The notes under the pieces were generated by a model, which did no database searches, had not been told where the DNA came from, and saw only the letters and a program-made list of their open reading frames with translations. Both the position numbers and the translations under genes were made by a program. A DNA stretch of 64,000 bases from Azolla caroliniana (Eukaryota > Polypodiophyta), in the NCBI GenBank assembly GCA_043228905.1, contig JBHGNT010000020.1, forward strand, positions 13,268,001 to 13,332,000. Direction: 5' to 3'. Positions 11,249 through 23,480 of this stretch are shown here, one piece after another. Positions within the stretch are counted from its first letter, which is position 1, and the number at the start of each line of letters is the position of its first letter.

Positions 11249-13239
11249 TAAGAAGATCAATCTCGCAAAAGTTATTTAAAATATTTGATTAGAAGAACAT
11301 GATAACAAGGATGGAGATAGTTTAAGATGAGGAGGTATATATGTAGGATTGATGCATGGCGGTGAGTTTCTTTAATTATTTTATCCCACATGCTATGTTG
11401 TTTGGAGTTGCAAAAATGGCTTCTAAGTTATTGGCTACTTTTTACAATAAAAATGTTTTAGAAGTTTCATCCATATTGAAATATAGTAGCAATGTAATCA
11501 TGAAAAACAATGTAATGGAGTGTTTAGTCCATTGATTTATAGCATCATGTGCTCACACTTGGTGAAAACATTTTTGGGCCTTAATAGAGTTGTTCTTCAA
11601 TAAAATCCCAATGATTTTATAACACCTTCATTTTCCAACATATTTAGCCCTCATTCCATCTTTGTAAACTATAACTATGCTATATTTGCTAAAATGTGTA
11701 TTTGGAGAAAATAATTTAAAACACGAGGATATGAAGTTTGCAATTGTCGAACATGCACTTATATATGTAAACATTTTGCAGGTTATTGACGATTCTCACC
11801 TAGATGGACCATTCTTTTCTTGTCTTACAAATGTATAAGACTAATAAAGCTTGCACAATCATGGTTATATTATGTATCACTCATTCTATAACATAACATT
11901 GTTTTCACTGTTTATCATGCTCAAAAACGAAAAGGAAAATGAAATTTCGGAAGATGACAATAATTTTTAGTAGACTTTGCAGACACATTATGCATGTGGA
12001 AGTTGGTCATGGGCTTTTGAAATTATTTCCATGTTATAAAGACACCTAAAATCTCTATATGTTGGGTAGCACTTTAGTTGTGGATTGATGTACAACAACA
12101 TATTCAAACCAAAAAAGGTGATAGAAATCAAATCATACTATATGTATGCAAATATGCCACTTCTAACTACATACACTATGATTGATATAAAAAAATGTGA
12201 AGCACTACCACATCTACTTTTTATTGGTGTGTACAAAGTACGTCATAGCGCTAGTAAAGGAGAATTAGGATGGATTTAATTTTTTTTGATGAGTAGTTAC
12301 TTTGCGAGTTCTTTGAAAAAGTGGTATTTATATAAAAAGGGGCACCATAGTTGGTTGGAATAAGGTCAAGCTTAATTCATTTAGTGAATGAAGTAGCTCA
12401 CAACGCCTAGAATTGCTGAAACTTACTAGGCAATGCAATTGTTTTCACTCCTTGTATTGTGGAGATTGACAATGGAATCAATCCAACAACCTTACTGTTA
12501 GTAGTAAACGTTAAGATGCCAAATTCAATAGTTCAATATGTGTGTACAGTGTAAGTAATCACACAAGCGGTGGATGCACGTGTGTGCATTCAAACCCACT
12601 CACTTTATTGTCATGATCTTGTAACACCCAATGATATAACTCTCTTGTCATATAGTTAATGTAAAAGATATCTATATCCTACCTAAATCATGATGAGAAC
12701 GAGAGAGGGGTAGCAATCCCCCCAATTCTAGAGAACCACCACCTTGAGATTGTTGTGTGAGCACGTAACACCATTTACCTTTTGTGAAAGCGGTTGGCAA
12801 GGGTAAGTGTCAATCACCCTCGAGCTACTTAAGCTAAACTAACTACTAAAGAAAACTCTGAACTCAACCTATAACATTATGATTTACAGAAGATTCGTTA
12901 AACATTTAACACGTGTCGAGCACTCAATAGAAGAGCGAGATAGAGAGAGATCACCAACAAGAGGATTGAACCTAAAGCGATCCTAAACTAGCCCTTAGCT
13001 AATTTGGATTTTTGGCCCTAGCTCCCCCATTGACACTAAAGTTGTAGTTGTGACTACAACTCCACATCGTTGACCAAAATAAACTTACCAGTCATGACAC
13101 CAAACTTGCATTCTCACTAGGTTGGACACGGAGCGTAGGCATCACACCTTTTTGTACTCTCTTTTACCCACTTCCCACACTTTATGTTCCTGAAATAGCC
13201 TTCCTTCAAATTCCAATAAAACATACGTACATATAAAGT

Positions 13240-13930
13240 ATTTGCTAAAGTATGCTCCCCCCAAGTTATAAACATATAGACATATATACTTTCACACTAC
13301 ACACAAACATATATATATATATATATATGCACACACACACATTCACTAAATGTGCTGTTGAGAGCACATCTCATAAAAAACACATATACATACAAACACA
13401 AATACACTTATACAATATAATTTCATACAAAGACATACAAAATTCACTTACACACATAAAATTTAAAAACAAATAGCTAAAAATGTAGACCCACATTACA
13501 CCTTCACATACACAATATATTACACGCACACACAACACATAACCACACATTTCACCCAATTGTGAATATGTGACCTCATACCACCTAAAACACACACATA
13601 AGCTCATCAAGAACACTTCAACATATACACATATGTACACAGGTAGTTAGGTCTATCCAAACACTTATACCCCTAGTCAATGTAACCAGAAGTGCACACA
13701 CAAAAACACACACTCACAAAATACACATTAGCATTTGCACATAAATACATACATTTCACCAATTCAATTTCTTGTAAACACATATATATTTGCACAACAC
13801 TTTCAAGCACACTTAGACATTCTAGTGCTGACAATCATCGAGTACAAATATATTATCTCACACATATAGTGCATGGTTACAACTTACAAACACGAAGTGT
13901 GTATTATTTCAAACACAAAGTACAAACTTA
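13240..13930. repeat. CA-rich low-complexity tract
   Basis: About 700 bp dominated by ACACA and ACATA steps on the plus strand, with a TA microsatellite near 13310. Its translations are low-complexity and not credible proteins. Confidence 0.75.
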
Positions 13931-14979
13931 GGTACCCACGTGAATTGAGATAAGAAACTTGCGTGAAAGAAAATCGAAGGAATGCATCTCAATTACTAAC
14001 TCCCCCAACCCTTCATCAACAAACCATAATCCTTGGTTTAAGTACTCGGTTCTCCCACTCAACATTACACATGCATATGTGAATTCTTGTGACACCCCAA
14101 GTGCTCAAGCAAACCATCATATACCATGTTTCTTCACCACCTTTTGACATCATTGACCACCTCACAACTTGCTTCAGTAAATTCTTCAACATCGACCATT
14201 TCTACAACCTTGCCTCAAGGTACGTATTCATAGATTGATCATCCATGAGAGGGTTACCTTCTAATTCATGTACTCTTTAGTGTAAACTTAGATTAAGTCT
14301 TATTCTCCTTTTGTAAGTAGAGGACATCATTCGTGACGTCCATCACCAACTGACTTACTTGAAGGGAAGGTTTTCCTAATAGAAATTCATATTCAATCTA
14401 ATTAACCAATTAAAATGCTACAGATTTGAGATGGTACTCGACGTTGTATGTGGTTAAGGGGTGATATATTATCTGGGGCAACTTATTACATACAGTTAAG
14501 GGAGAGTACGATAATATCAAAGGACCCGCAGAGAAGGTGCATAAGAAAAGAAGAAAAATTCGTCAGACATGGTGGCCAATACCTCTATGGTTGGATGGGA
14601 CACATGAAAACTGTTGGAATTATGTGCCACCACGATGGTTGTTTCCTCCGCCTAGTCCTTTCTTATTTCAAAGCACATAACAACATAACTTGTTGATAAA
14701 GATAATAATTCTTTTCTTTGTTGAAAAAGGATGTTGCTATGGGAGGAAGAAGTGTTCCTACGGTGTGATAGGGAGATATTTATATATTTCTATTCAAAGT
14801 AATCTGTATTGTTTGATACTTTTCGGCAGGTTTGTTACTTACCTAATGGACTATGAAGCAGTGTCATTGGACATGATAAGTGATGTTGTTGGTGGAAATC
14901 AAGGACATGGCAAGACAAATTTGGTGCCGATTAGCGAAATGGCGAGATGGTTGTTGTGGACGTAAGAAGCAAATTCTTT

Positions 14980-15770
14980 TTGAGCGATAAGGATGAGTGT
15001 AGATGGTGCGGGGGTTGAAGCATATTATTATGAGCAGGAATTTGGTGGTAATCGGCGAGAGGGTTGATGTGGAATTAAGAAGCAAAATTCTTTTGAGGGA
15101 TAAGGAGGAGTGAAGATGGTGTGGGGTTTGAAGCATAGTACCATGAGTTGGTGAGGGAGTTTTTTACACTAATATGTTTGCTGTCTATATGTTAGGATGC
15201 TTGATGGAAGCTGAAAATGGACAGATGGTTGATGTTAAAAATGAAGCAGATTTTCTATAAAGATGGTGTTGGAGGGTGAAGCAGATTTTTATGAGTGTTT
15301 GAGGAGAGTGATTCATTCGATTTTTTGATGGTGTAGGGGCTGAAGCATACATTCATGAGGGGAGAAGGAGAGCACATTGGATGTTGGTCATCTCTTCCAA
15401 TCTCAAGGACCTCCGTAGTAAAAGATGACACTGTTGATATGGACAACGAAGCACATTATCTATTTCTAACAAGGATGAGTGACGATGGTGTCGGGGGAAG
15501 GAGCATAATTTCATGAGGGGACCCGGAGAGTAGTGTCATTATGTTTTTTGTATGTACAAGGCTTTGGTGGTCTATGACGAGAGATGGTTGAGGTGGACTT
15601 TGGTGGTAATCGGCTAGATGTTGGATGGGGAAAATAAAACAGATTCTTTGTTTGATAAGGATGAGTCATGAGGTTGGCGGGGGTTGAAGCATACTTCACG
15701 ATGGGAGAGTAGACTCATTTTCTTTTTTTGTTTTATGAGTGTTGATGGTGTGGACTTGGAAGCATTTTTT
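14980..15770 (+). repeat. degenerate tandem array with GATGGTG...TGAAGCATA units
   Basis: A motif of the form GATAAGGATGAGTG-nn-GATGGTG-GGGG-TGAAGCATA-TCATGAG recurs near 14987, 15100, 15262, 15326, 15470, 15655 and 15735. Longer flanks (TTGGTGGTAATCGGC, AAGCAAATTCTTTTTGAG) recur around some copies. Spacing is irregular (about 65-185 bp), so units have been lost or truncated. Confidence 0.7.
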
Positions 15771-16019
15771 TGAGGGTCGATGACAATACATGTTTTGAGG
15801 CTTGGAGATTTTTAATGTTTTTAAGACACAACAACTCAGGCCAAATGGGTTGCTGTCATCGGAAGACATTGCTTGACTTCAGACATTGGAATTAGTTGAT
15901 AAAGTGATCTCATTACAGGATTTATGCACCTGGTTGATTTTGAAGCCATTTCTGTTGTCAAAAGTTGAGGGCCAATATGGAAAAATGAAGCTCGAAAAAG
16001 CTGGATACTCTGAGATGTT

Positions 16020-17599
16020 GTTTATATGTTAACTATGGTCTTCAGTACTTTTTTCTGCAACATGAAGTTTTTAGAAACCATGACAAGGGGCAAAGGAAGA
16101 TGTGTTTCAGACGCTTCTAACTACAAATGTGGCCATTTGGAATGCAATCATGATAAAATGGACTTGTTTTTACATGATGGAGATTGTTTTTTCCTTTACA
16201 TGTGGTCTCCTAGCTTGCCGTAGCTATTGACAAGGGAAAATAAATTCACGGTGACATTGCGGATATGGCTCTTGTGGATAATGATATGATGGTATTGGGC
16301 AATGCTTCAATGGACATGTATGACAAATGTGGTAGGTTTGGAACAACCAAGGAAGTGCTGGAAAAGTTTGTTTTTCAAGATTTGAATAGCTTGGAATGCA
16401 CTCATTATAACATATGTCCAGCATGGACAAGGCCACAAAGCATTCGATTCATTTGAATAAGTGCAAAGCATGGGCATTTCTCTGATTTGGATAATGGTAT
16501 GGCAGGCTCTCATATTCTCCAAAGAGGTTTTCTAGCAAAGAATAACCATCTTGGAAGTAGTTTAGTATAGATGTACGCAAAATGTGTTGACCTAGTAAAA
16601 GTTGAACAAGCCAGGAAGACTATTGTTGCTTGGAATGCGTGCATCATAGGATGCATTCAATGTGGCCAATCTTATGATGCCATAAAATGGATTATTTTAG
16701 TTCACCTTATGTGTCTTTGCTCAAGGCTTACACTATGTTGCAAGATCCTGAGACTATATATACGAAATGCGACTTTTTCGTAGAGGCACTCAATGTGTTC
16801 AAAAGACTTCCATTACAGAATATAGTCTCTTGGAAAACACTGGTTTCAGGATATGCTCGAAATGAGCATGGGGAGGATCCTCTTATATGTCATTCACGTA
16901 TGGATTAAAAGGTATATCTCTTAATATCGTGGCCTTTGTTTGGGGCTTGAAAACATGTGGAAGTATTTGAGCAGTAGAAAAAGGACAAGAGAGTGCACAC
17001 CAATATCTGCAAATAGGGTTTGAAACATGATCTTGTATGGTTTATTTCCTAAGTGGACAACACTTATCTCAGGGTATGCTGAGCAGGACTACCAGTTTGA
17101 TCAATTATATAGTCTTGTGGAACACACCACTTCCAAGATATGCTCCATTGTTTTACATAGATTCAGTTAGATGGTTTATTTTCTGAGTGGACAACATTTA
17201 TCTAAGGGTAATGTAGTATCTTGGACTGCATTAATTTGTGAATATGATGAGTATGGTTATGTTGAAGAGCTTCAATATATGCTAATCTAGATGCAAATGG
17301 AGGGTGTAGCCCCAAAGCTTTCAATCATCTCTCATTTTGGTAAAACAAGGGCTCAACAATTTTGGTCTTACGTGGTGTAATGGATTTCAATTGTTATGTT
17401 GGCTTCATGCATTTCGGCATTTTCTTGAAGTATACAATCTTTTTGAAGACAACACTTAACTATCCCTTGACTCAAACAATTTGTGGTATGGTTTGGTGTG
17501 GACCCATATTGGTAGTATGGGCAATTTTAAATGGAGATTTAGAGAGAACCAGGTCATCTTCGAATGTTTGAAATAGGATTTCAATTGTTGTGTTGGCTT
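16020..17599 (+). pseudogene. pentatricopeptide repeat (PPR) pseudogene, 5' part
   Basis: Several frames on the plus strand hold decayed PPR repeats: SMDMYDKCGRF near 16310, MYAKCVDLVK at 16571, TIVAWNACIIG near 16620 and VFKRLPLQNIVSWKTLVSGYARNE near 16800. These are the helix motifs of the plant PLS-type PPR proteins, which bind organelle RNA for editing. Stops and frameshifts separate nearly every repeat, so no function remains. The gypsy element at 17600 splits this pseudogene; it resumes at 22896. Confidence 0.8.
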
Positions 17600-17952
17600 T
17601 GTCACGGATCATAAACTCAAGAGACAACGAAGAAGATAACCAAATGGACAAGAAAGAAGATAGTACTAAAGGAAAGACTCCATAACTGGTGTTGTTCACC
17701 TTGAATTCCTTCAAGGTGAACTCCTCTATTTATACTATATGGCATGCATACTTGTTGCACGCATGTGAATCTACAATAGAGCATGTAGGTATGCATGCAT
17801 GTGCCAAGTGTAAATACTACAAGGGAGCAACTATGCACATGATGCTAGCAAAATAATAAGGACCAATTACATACATAACTAGTACTAGATATCTTGGTTA
17901 ACTCATAATAGTAGATTATAACATGGTCGTGTCAAGAGTTCGAATCTTGACA
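17600..17952 (-). repeat. 3' LTR of the gypsy element
   Basis: The left LTR pairs with 22543-22895. Its outer end forms a perfect 8-bp hairpin, TGTCAAGA-GTTCGAA-TCTTGACA, at 17930-17952. It also carries the pol stop codon: the last codons of pol (DTTML) read into the LTR at 17916. Confidence 0.95.
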
Positions 17953-20900
17953 TTATCCCCCCTCTTACGCCGCCGCCTTCCCAAATCGGCCGCTGGTTTG
18001 TGGGGATATTGGTGATGAAAATCTTGGACGACCTCTAGGGCATTTTGTAAATTTGCCGATGGTTCCCATGTGGCCTCAGACATGGGGTAACCCCTCCATA
18101 GGACGAGGTATTGCAAGTGTCGACGGTGCCAACGCGAGTCAAGGATTTGGTCGACCTCGTATTCCTCCCTTGTCGTCAATTGCACAGGTGGTGGTGGTGG
18201 GGCTTGACGTCCTGGGAGTTGTGAAGCATAATGGGGTTCGAGGAGGGAGACATGAAAAACATCGTGAATCCGGAAGTGGGATGGAAGGGCGAGCCGGAAG
18301 GCGACGAGATTGATGCACTCGATGATACGGAATGGTCCCAACTTCTTGTAATCAAGTTTCGCACATGGACGAGTAGTAGAGATGTGTCGACGTAACAACC
18401 AGACCATGTCTCCAACGACAAAGTGTGGAGTGGAAGATCGATGGCGATCAGCCTGCTTCTTGTATCGTTCATTAGCAAGACTAAGCTCCAAGGATAAATC
18501 ATGATGTACTTCTTCCAAAATGCGGGCACGATCCTCCGCCGAAGGGTTCACGGAAGTGGTAGGAAGGGAAATGTTGAAGCGAGGATGTAAACCGTAGTTG
18601 GCAAAGAAGGGAGTGACGCCAGTCGATGCATGGAGAGAATTATTGTAGGCGAATTCCGCGAGCGAAAGTAAGTTGACCCAATCATCTTGTTGGTAACTAA
18701 CCGAGCACCGAAGATACTGCTCAAGGATTTGGTTGACACGCTCCGTTTGCCCGTCAGTTTGGGGGTGATAAGCGGAGGAAAACTTGACAGAGATGCCTAA
18801 AGTTTGTAGCAGGCGCTGCCAGAAGTGAGAGACAAACTGGGGTCCGCGATCCGAGATGACATCATCGGGGAGTCCATGCAAGCGTACTACATTGTTGAGT
18901 AGGAGATGCACCATTCCTTCTCCGGAAATGGTTTTGGAGCATGGAGTGAAGTGAGCCATCTTCGTAAACCGATCGACAACGACCAACACCGAGTCATAGC
19001 TATTGACCAAGGGTAGATCAGTTATCAGGTCCATAGAGATAGAGGCCCAAGGACGACGAGGACATGGAAGCGGCTGTAGTAAGCCGTATGGCCAATGATG
19101 AATGGCTTTGAAGCGAGCACAAACCTCACAACTCTTTATGTATTCTTTGACCAGCAGCTTCCATGGTTGTGGCCACCAATACCCCCGAGAGATTAGCTCG
19201 AGGGTTTTCGCGACCCCGAAATGACCTGCAAGTGGGTCATCGTGGCATTCCCGTAACACCCGGGTGCGACATGGGCCCTCTGGGACGTATAAGAGATGAT
19301 CTCGGAACAACAAACCCTCTTGTATGGTGAAGGTGTCAAGATCCTTCCTTTTGGTCGCCTTGGAGGGGTTTTGCAAACTATCTCGAATCTCGTTGGCGAA
19401 CGCATCGGTCTTGGATGCATCAGTGATTTGTTGGAGTAAAGAATCATCCTGCAACATACAAGTGGCAAACAGATGCAATTGGTCGTGTTTCAACAAACGT
19501 CTAGATTGTTGAGCATAAGCAGCATCCCCAGGGCGGAGTGCAAGGTCAGCTCGGCGAGAAAGGGCATCAGCCCTCCCATGTTGGCCACCAGGTCGAAATA
19601 CGATCTCAAAATCGTAGTCGGCGAGAAATGTAGACCAACGGGCCTGCCTTCGATTCAAAGTACGAGTGGCGGAAAAATAAACTAAATTTTTATGATCAGT
19701 CACTACTTGGACACGATGTTGTGCGCCGGCCAAGTAGGGTCGCCATTCTTCAAAGGCAGCAATGATAGCAGCAAGCTCCTTGTCGTAAATGGGATAATTG
19801 ATTTCGGATGCCGTAAATTTTCGGGAATAGTAAGCCACTGGGTGCATTAGGTTGTTGTCGTCTGCTTGGGATAAGATGGCACCAATGGCAAAGTCAGAGG
19901 CATCGGTTTCGACTTGGAAGGGTTTTGTGGGGTCGGCATGTAGCAGCACCGGGGCAGTGATGAATGCGTGTTTGAGTGAGTCGAACGCATTTTGTGCCTC
20001 CAAGGTCCATAAAAATGGAGTGCCTTTATGGGTGAGAGCGATAAGAGGTTGTGCTAGGGTGGAAAACCCCTTGATGAAGCGACGGTAAAAATTCGCGAAG
20101 CTGAGGAAGGATTGCACATCTTTAAGTCGCCTTGGCGTCGCCCACGCCTGAATGACAGAGACCTTCTTCATATCCATGGTGATGCCAGTGGGCGAGATGA
20201 TGTAGCCCAGAAATTCGATCGAGGTACGGTCGAACTCGCATTTCTTGCCTTTGGCATAAAGGCCATGCTCGCGGAGTTTGGCCAGAACTAATTGGACTTG
20301 GCGAGTGTGCTCCTCCATGTTTGGCGAGAAAATGAGAATATCATCGAGGTAAATGACAACAAAAAGATCAAGATATTCCCGGAAAATATCGTTCATCATA
20401 TGTTGAAAAACTGCGGGAGCGTTAGTAAGACCAAAAGGCATTACCTTGTATTCGAAATGCCCATACCGTGTTCGAAATGCGGTTTTCCATTCATCCCCCG
20501 GCTTGATGCATACTAGATTGTACGCGCCACGCAGATCAACTTTGGAGAAGACACGCGCAACTCGGAGCCGATCAAGGAGTTCGGGGATCAGAGGTAGCGG
20601 ATAGTGGTTGCGCACAGTGAGTTTGTTGAGACCTCGGTAGTCGACGCATAAGCGTAGAGAGCCGTCCTTCTTCTTCACAAATAAAATGGGGGCCCCAGCT
20701 GGTGACTTAGAAGGTTGAATAAAGCCTTTCTCGAGGTTCTCATGAAGATACACACGAAGGGCCTTCAACTCCGGTGCAAACAACGCATATAGAGGACCAA
20801 AGGGTGGACACACACCTTCTTGAAGATCAATCAGACAGTCGTAGAGCCGGTGTTAAGGCAACCGATCAACATTACATTTTTCAAATACGTCGGAGAAGTG

Positions 20901-21470
20901 TTGGTATTTTTCGGGAATAACATGGAGTGTGTTAGAAATGGTGCCACAAACAAACCCATCCTGGACGGATGATGGGGTAGTCAATTCGGAGTCGACTGTC
21001 TCCGAAGGATAGGAAACTGAATTTACCTTCATACTTTTGCACGAGCATCTTGGCTTGCTAAATGTGATCAAGCGGTTGCACCAATCCACTATTGGATTGT
21101 GCGCCTCCAACCACGTTAGTCCTAAGACGATCGGATGTCGAGGAGATGCGATGAGGTAAAAGGTGAGCTCCTCTTGGTGTGAGCCCACCCGAAGCCCTAA
21201 TGGGATTGTAGCTTGAGTAATTGCACCTGACGAGAGGACGCACCCGTCGATGGCTTCAACTGGAATGGGTTTTGATAGGCCAACGACAGGTACGCCATGT
21301 GCTTGGGCAAACGCGACGTCGATGAAGCAAGAAGATGCCCCAGAATCAAGTAAAGCAACAGACTGAATGGAACTAGAGTTAAACGAAAGCCATACCTCCA
21401 ATGTGAAATTGCCTGATGGTCCGGCAATGGAACCAAGAGAATGTGGGCGACGGGAGATGTCCAGTTGCAT
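17916..21470 (-). pseudogene. gypsy pol: protease-RT-RNase H-integrase-chromodomain, one internal stop
   Basis: One frame runs from 21470 to 17916, broken only by a TAA at 20855-20853. Before the stop is an aspartic protease (LLDSGASSCFID). After it come the reverse transcriptase (CVDYRGLN, catalytic IYLDD), RNase H (TDASDFAIGAILSQ), an HHCC zinc domain (GHFGVAKT...CEVCARFK), the DDE integrase core (D in VVDRFTK, D in ISDRGPQF, E in GQTERVN) and a C-terminal chromodomain (YEVDQILDSR...LVLWRGY..SEATWEP). The stop falls in the linker just before the reverse transcriptase, in LP-stop-HR, where relatives read through. Apart from it every catalytic residue I looked for is present. The start is shifted one base relative to gag. 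Confidence 0.92.
17953..17966 (-). promoter_or_regulatory. polypurine tract of the gypsy element
   Basis: On the minus strand AAGAGGGGGGATAA abuts the 3' LTR, the expected place for the plus-strand primer of reverse transcription. Confidence 0.8.
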
Positions 21471-21475
21471 GGCTC

Positions 21476-22492
21476 CTACTGCAACCGAACGATGTCGTTT
21501 TCCGGATGTTGGGGTCCGTTAGCTCTATGGAATTGTGGGCGAGTACTCCTAGGACAATGGCGAACGACATGACCGGAGGCGCCACAGTACATACACAAGC
21601 CATTAGCCCGCCGAAATTGTCGTTTAACATCAGTCAATGGCCGAAATCGGGCTTGATCAATTTCCATGGGGACAGGAGCATCTGCCGAAGTAGGCGAGTG
21701 TGAGGATGCTTGGGGTTGTATGACCGGGGCGTGGCGTGGAAGTGAATGAGGTGGAACCCAAGTCCGGCGCTCTTCTTGGCGAAATTCGAAAAGACGATTG
21801 TCACAGTGGACTGCTTGTGAAATCGCTTGGGATAACGAGGTGGGCTCCGGAAAGTTTAAGAGAAGATTCTTGACATTGCTTCGAAGACCGCGCCGAAAGT
21901 GATCAGCTAAAGCTTGATCATCCCAATTGACGTCGCATGCTAGTTGTCGAAATTCGGAAGCATAGACCGAAGTTGCACGTGAACCTTGTTCGAGTGCATA
22001 AATCTTGTTAAGAGCTGTACGTCGTCGGTCCGTCTCTCCAAATGTGGCCTCTAACTCGGCGAGGAAGGCGGGAAAGTCCTCCAATAAAGGTGATGAGGTT
22101 TCTACCAATGGTGCAAACCAAGCTTGGGCTGGACCGGAGAGAAGGGTGCCCACAAGGCCGACTTGTCGAAGACCATCTCCATAACGTTGAGGTTGTAGCC
22201 GAATGATAAGTCGAACTTGGTTGATGAACCCTCGGAAACGCGACCTCGTTCCATCAAATTTTTCTGGGAGGCTAACCTTAGGCTCAAGAAACTGTGACGA
22301 AGCTAGGCTAGATGTTGGTAGAAGATCGGGCTCTAGGCTAGGTTGTTGTGGGAGACTAGGGTTCGGGGGTTGTGAGGATAGGGAGGTACCGACTTGAAGT
22401 TCTTGTAAAGAATTTCGAAGAGCTTCATTTTCAAGTTGTAGTTGTCGTAAGGCTACCATTATTTGGCCTAACTCACTAGTTGAGTCGGACAT
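21476..22492 (-). CDS. gypsy gag (capsid and zinc knuckle)
   Basis: A 338-residue frame starting MSDSTSELGQ just inside the 5' LTR. An N-terminal leucine-rich coiled-coil-like stretch (about residues 8-30) precedes the capsid domain (about 70-230; WFAPLVE, FPAFLAELEATFG). A CCHC knuckle (CMYCGASGHVVRHC) lies near the C-terminus. It stops at TAG 21478-21476, five bases before the pol ATG, which lies in another frame. Chromoviruses usually make one Gag-Pol protein, so this is either a frameshift lesion or a frameshift/reinitiation site. Confidence 0.88.
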   Translation of the reverse strand: MSDSTSELGQIMVALRQLQLENEALRNSLQELQVGTSLSSQPPNPSLPQQPSLEPDLLPTSSLASSQFLEPKVSLPEKFDGTRSRFRGFINQVRLIIRLQPQRYGDGLRQVGLVGTLLSGPAQAWFAPLVETSSPLLEDFPAFLAELEATFGETDRRRTALNKIYALEQGSRATSVYASEFRQLACDVNWDDQALADHFRRGLRSNVKNLLLNFPEPTSLSQAISQAVHCDNRLFEFRQEERRTWVPPHSLPRHAPVIQPQASSHSPTSADAPVPMEIDQARFRPLTDVKRQFRRANGLCMYCGASGHVVRHCPRSTRPQFHRANGPQHPENDIVRLQ

Positions 22493-22542
22493 AGCTATGG
22501 CTTATGAGAGGGAGAGCTATGAGGATGGGAATGTGAACAAAC

Positions 22543-22895
22543 TGTCACGGATCATAAACTCAAGAGACAACGAAGAAGATAACCAAATGGACAAGAAAGA
22601 AGATAGTACTAAAGGAAAGACTCCATAACTGGTGTTGTTCACCTTGAATTCCTTCAAGGTGAACTCCTCTATTTATACTACATGGCATGCATACTTGTTG
22701 CACGCATGTGAATCTACAATAGAGCATGTAGGTATGCATGCATGTGCCAAGTGTAAATACTACAAGGGAGCAACTATGCACATGATGCTAGCAAAATAAT
22801 AAGGACCAATTACATACATAACTAGTACTAGATATCTTGGTTAACTCATAATAGTAGATTATAACATGGTCGTGTCAAGAGTTCGAATCTTGACA
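22543..22895 (-). repeat. 5' LTR of the gypsy element
   Basis: The right LTR is the promoter-bearing copy for minus-strand transcription. Downstream of it the internal DNA begins GTTTGTTCACATTC; I do not recognise the tRNA that would prime there. Confidence 0.93.
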
Positions 22896-23480
22896 GGCTT
22901 CATGTAGTTTGGCATGCTTCTTGAATTATACAATCTTTTTGAAGACAACAATGAACTCTTCTTGGACTCAAACAATGTGTGGGAATCTGAAGGACTTGCT
23001 TACTGTGGTAGTAGAGATATGTGGAACATGGATTTAGTGAGACAACACTCTCCCTCTTTGTGCAAATGCAAAGACTTGTGTCACACTTGTTTGCTGCCTG
23101 AAAGCATGTGGTAGCATTAGAGCTACATTAGCAGGCAATGAAATTCACCAGGAGATTGTACAAAAAGTTGTTGAAATATATTATTTCATTGGCAATACAT
23201 TAGTAGATATGTAGGCGAAATGTGGGTCACTTGCCAAGGCACAGGTAGTATTTCACAGGCTTTCAGCCTAGGAACAAGTCTCTTGGAATGCATGATTGCA
23301 AGATATGTTGAGAATGGGAAATTTGAGGAAATGCTCAATCAATTTCATCAAACGAAGGATCCATGGTTAGCCATTGTCTTACACAAGATGGGCTTGGGAA
23401 GGATAGTCACTTCCTTTCCAACTATTTTGTATTTTGTCATTGATATGCCTTTTTTTAAACTAATGGAAGGATATGCTGTT
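22896..23480 (+). pseudogene. PPR pseudogene, 3' part after the gypsy insertion
   Basis: The decayed PPR protein resumes after the duplicated GGCTT. Recognisable pieces are CLKACG near 23095, AKCGSLAKAQVVFHRLSA around 23216-23268, EQVSWNA, and MIARYVENGKFEEML from 23292. Stops (TAG at 23213 and 23269) and a frameshift at about 23290 confirm it is dead. Confidence 0.75.

Larger units (their letters stand above)
7865..16019. other. long intergenic stretch, no gene seen
   Basis: AT-rich DNA with no coding frame that resembles a known family on either strand. It contains an AT microsatellite (9580-9622), a 77-bp tandem duplication (11094-11248), a CA-rich tract (about 13240-13930) and a degenerate tandem array (about 14980-15770). 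Short open frames here are not supported by composition or similarity. Confidence 0.6.
17600..22895 (-). mobile_element. Ty3/gypsy chromovirus, nearly intact, target duplication GGCTT
   Basis: Two 353-bp LTRs (17600-17952 and 22543-22895) differ at one seen position (17738 T, 22681 C). They have TGTCA...TGACA ends and are flanked by GGCTT at 17595-17599 and 22896-22900. The element reads on the minus strand: gag, protease, reverse transcriptase, RNase H, integrase, chromodomain, then a purine tract before the left LTR. The chromodomain marks the chromovirus branch, whose integrases direct insertion by reading chromatin. The two LTRs imply a recent insertion, into an already dead PPR gene. Confidence 0.95.

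Noticed and set aside
17930-17952. tRNA gene fragment
   Set aside because: Only a T-arm-like hairpin; no acceptor, D or anticodon arm nearby.
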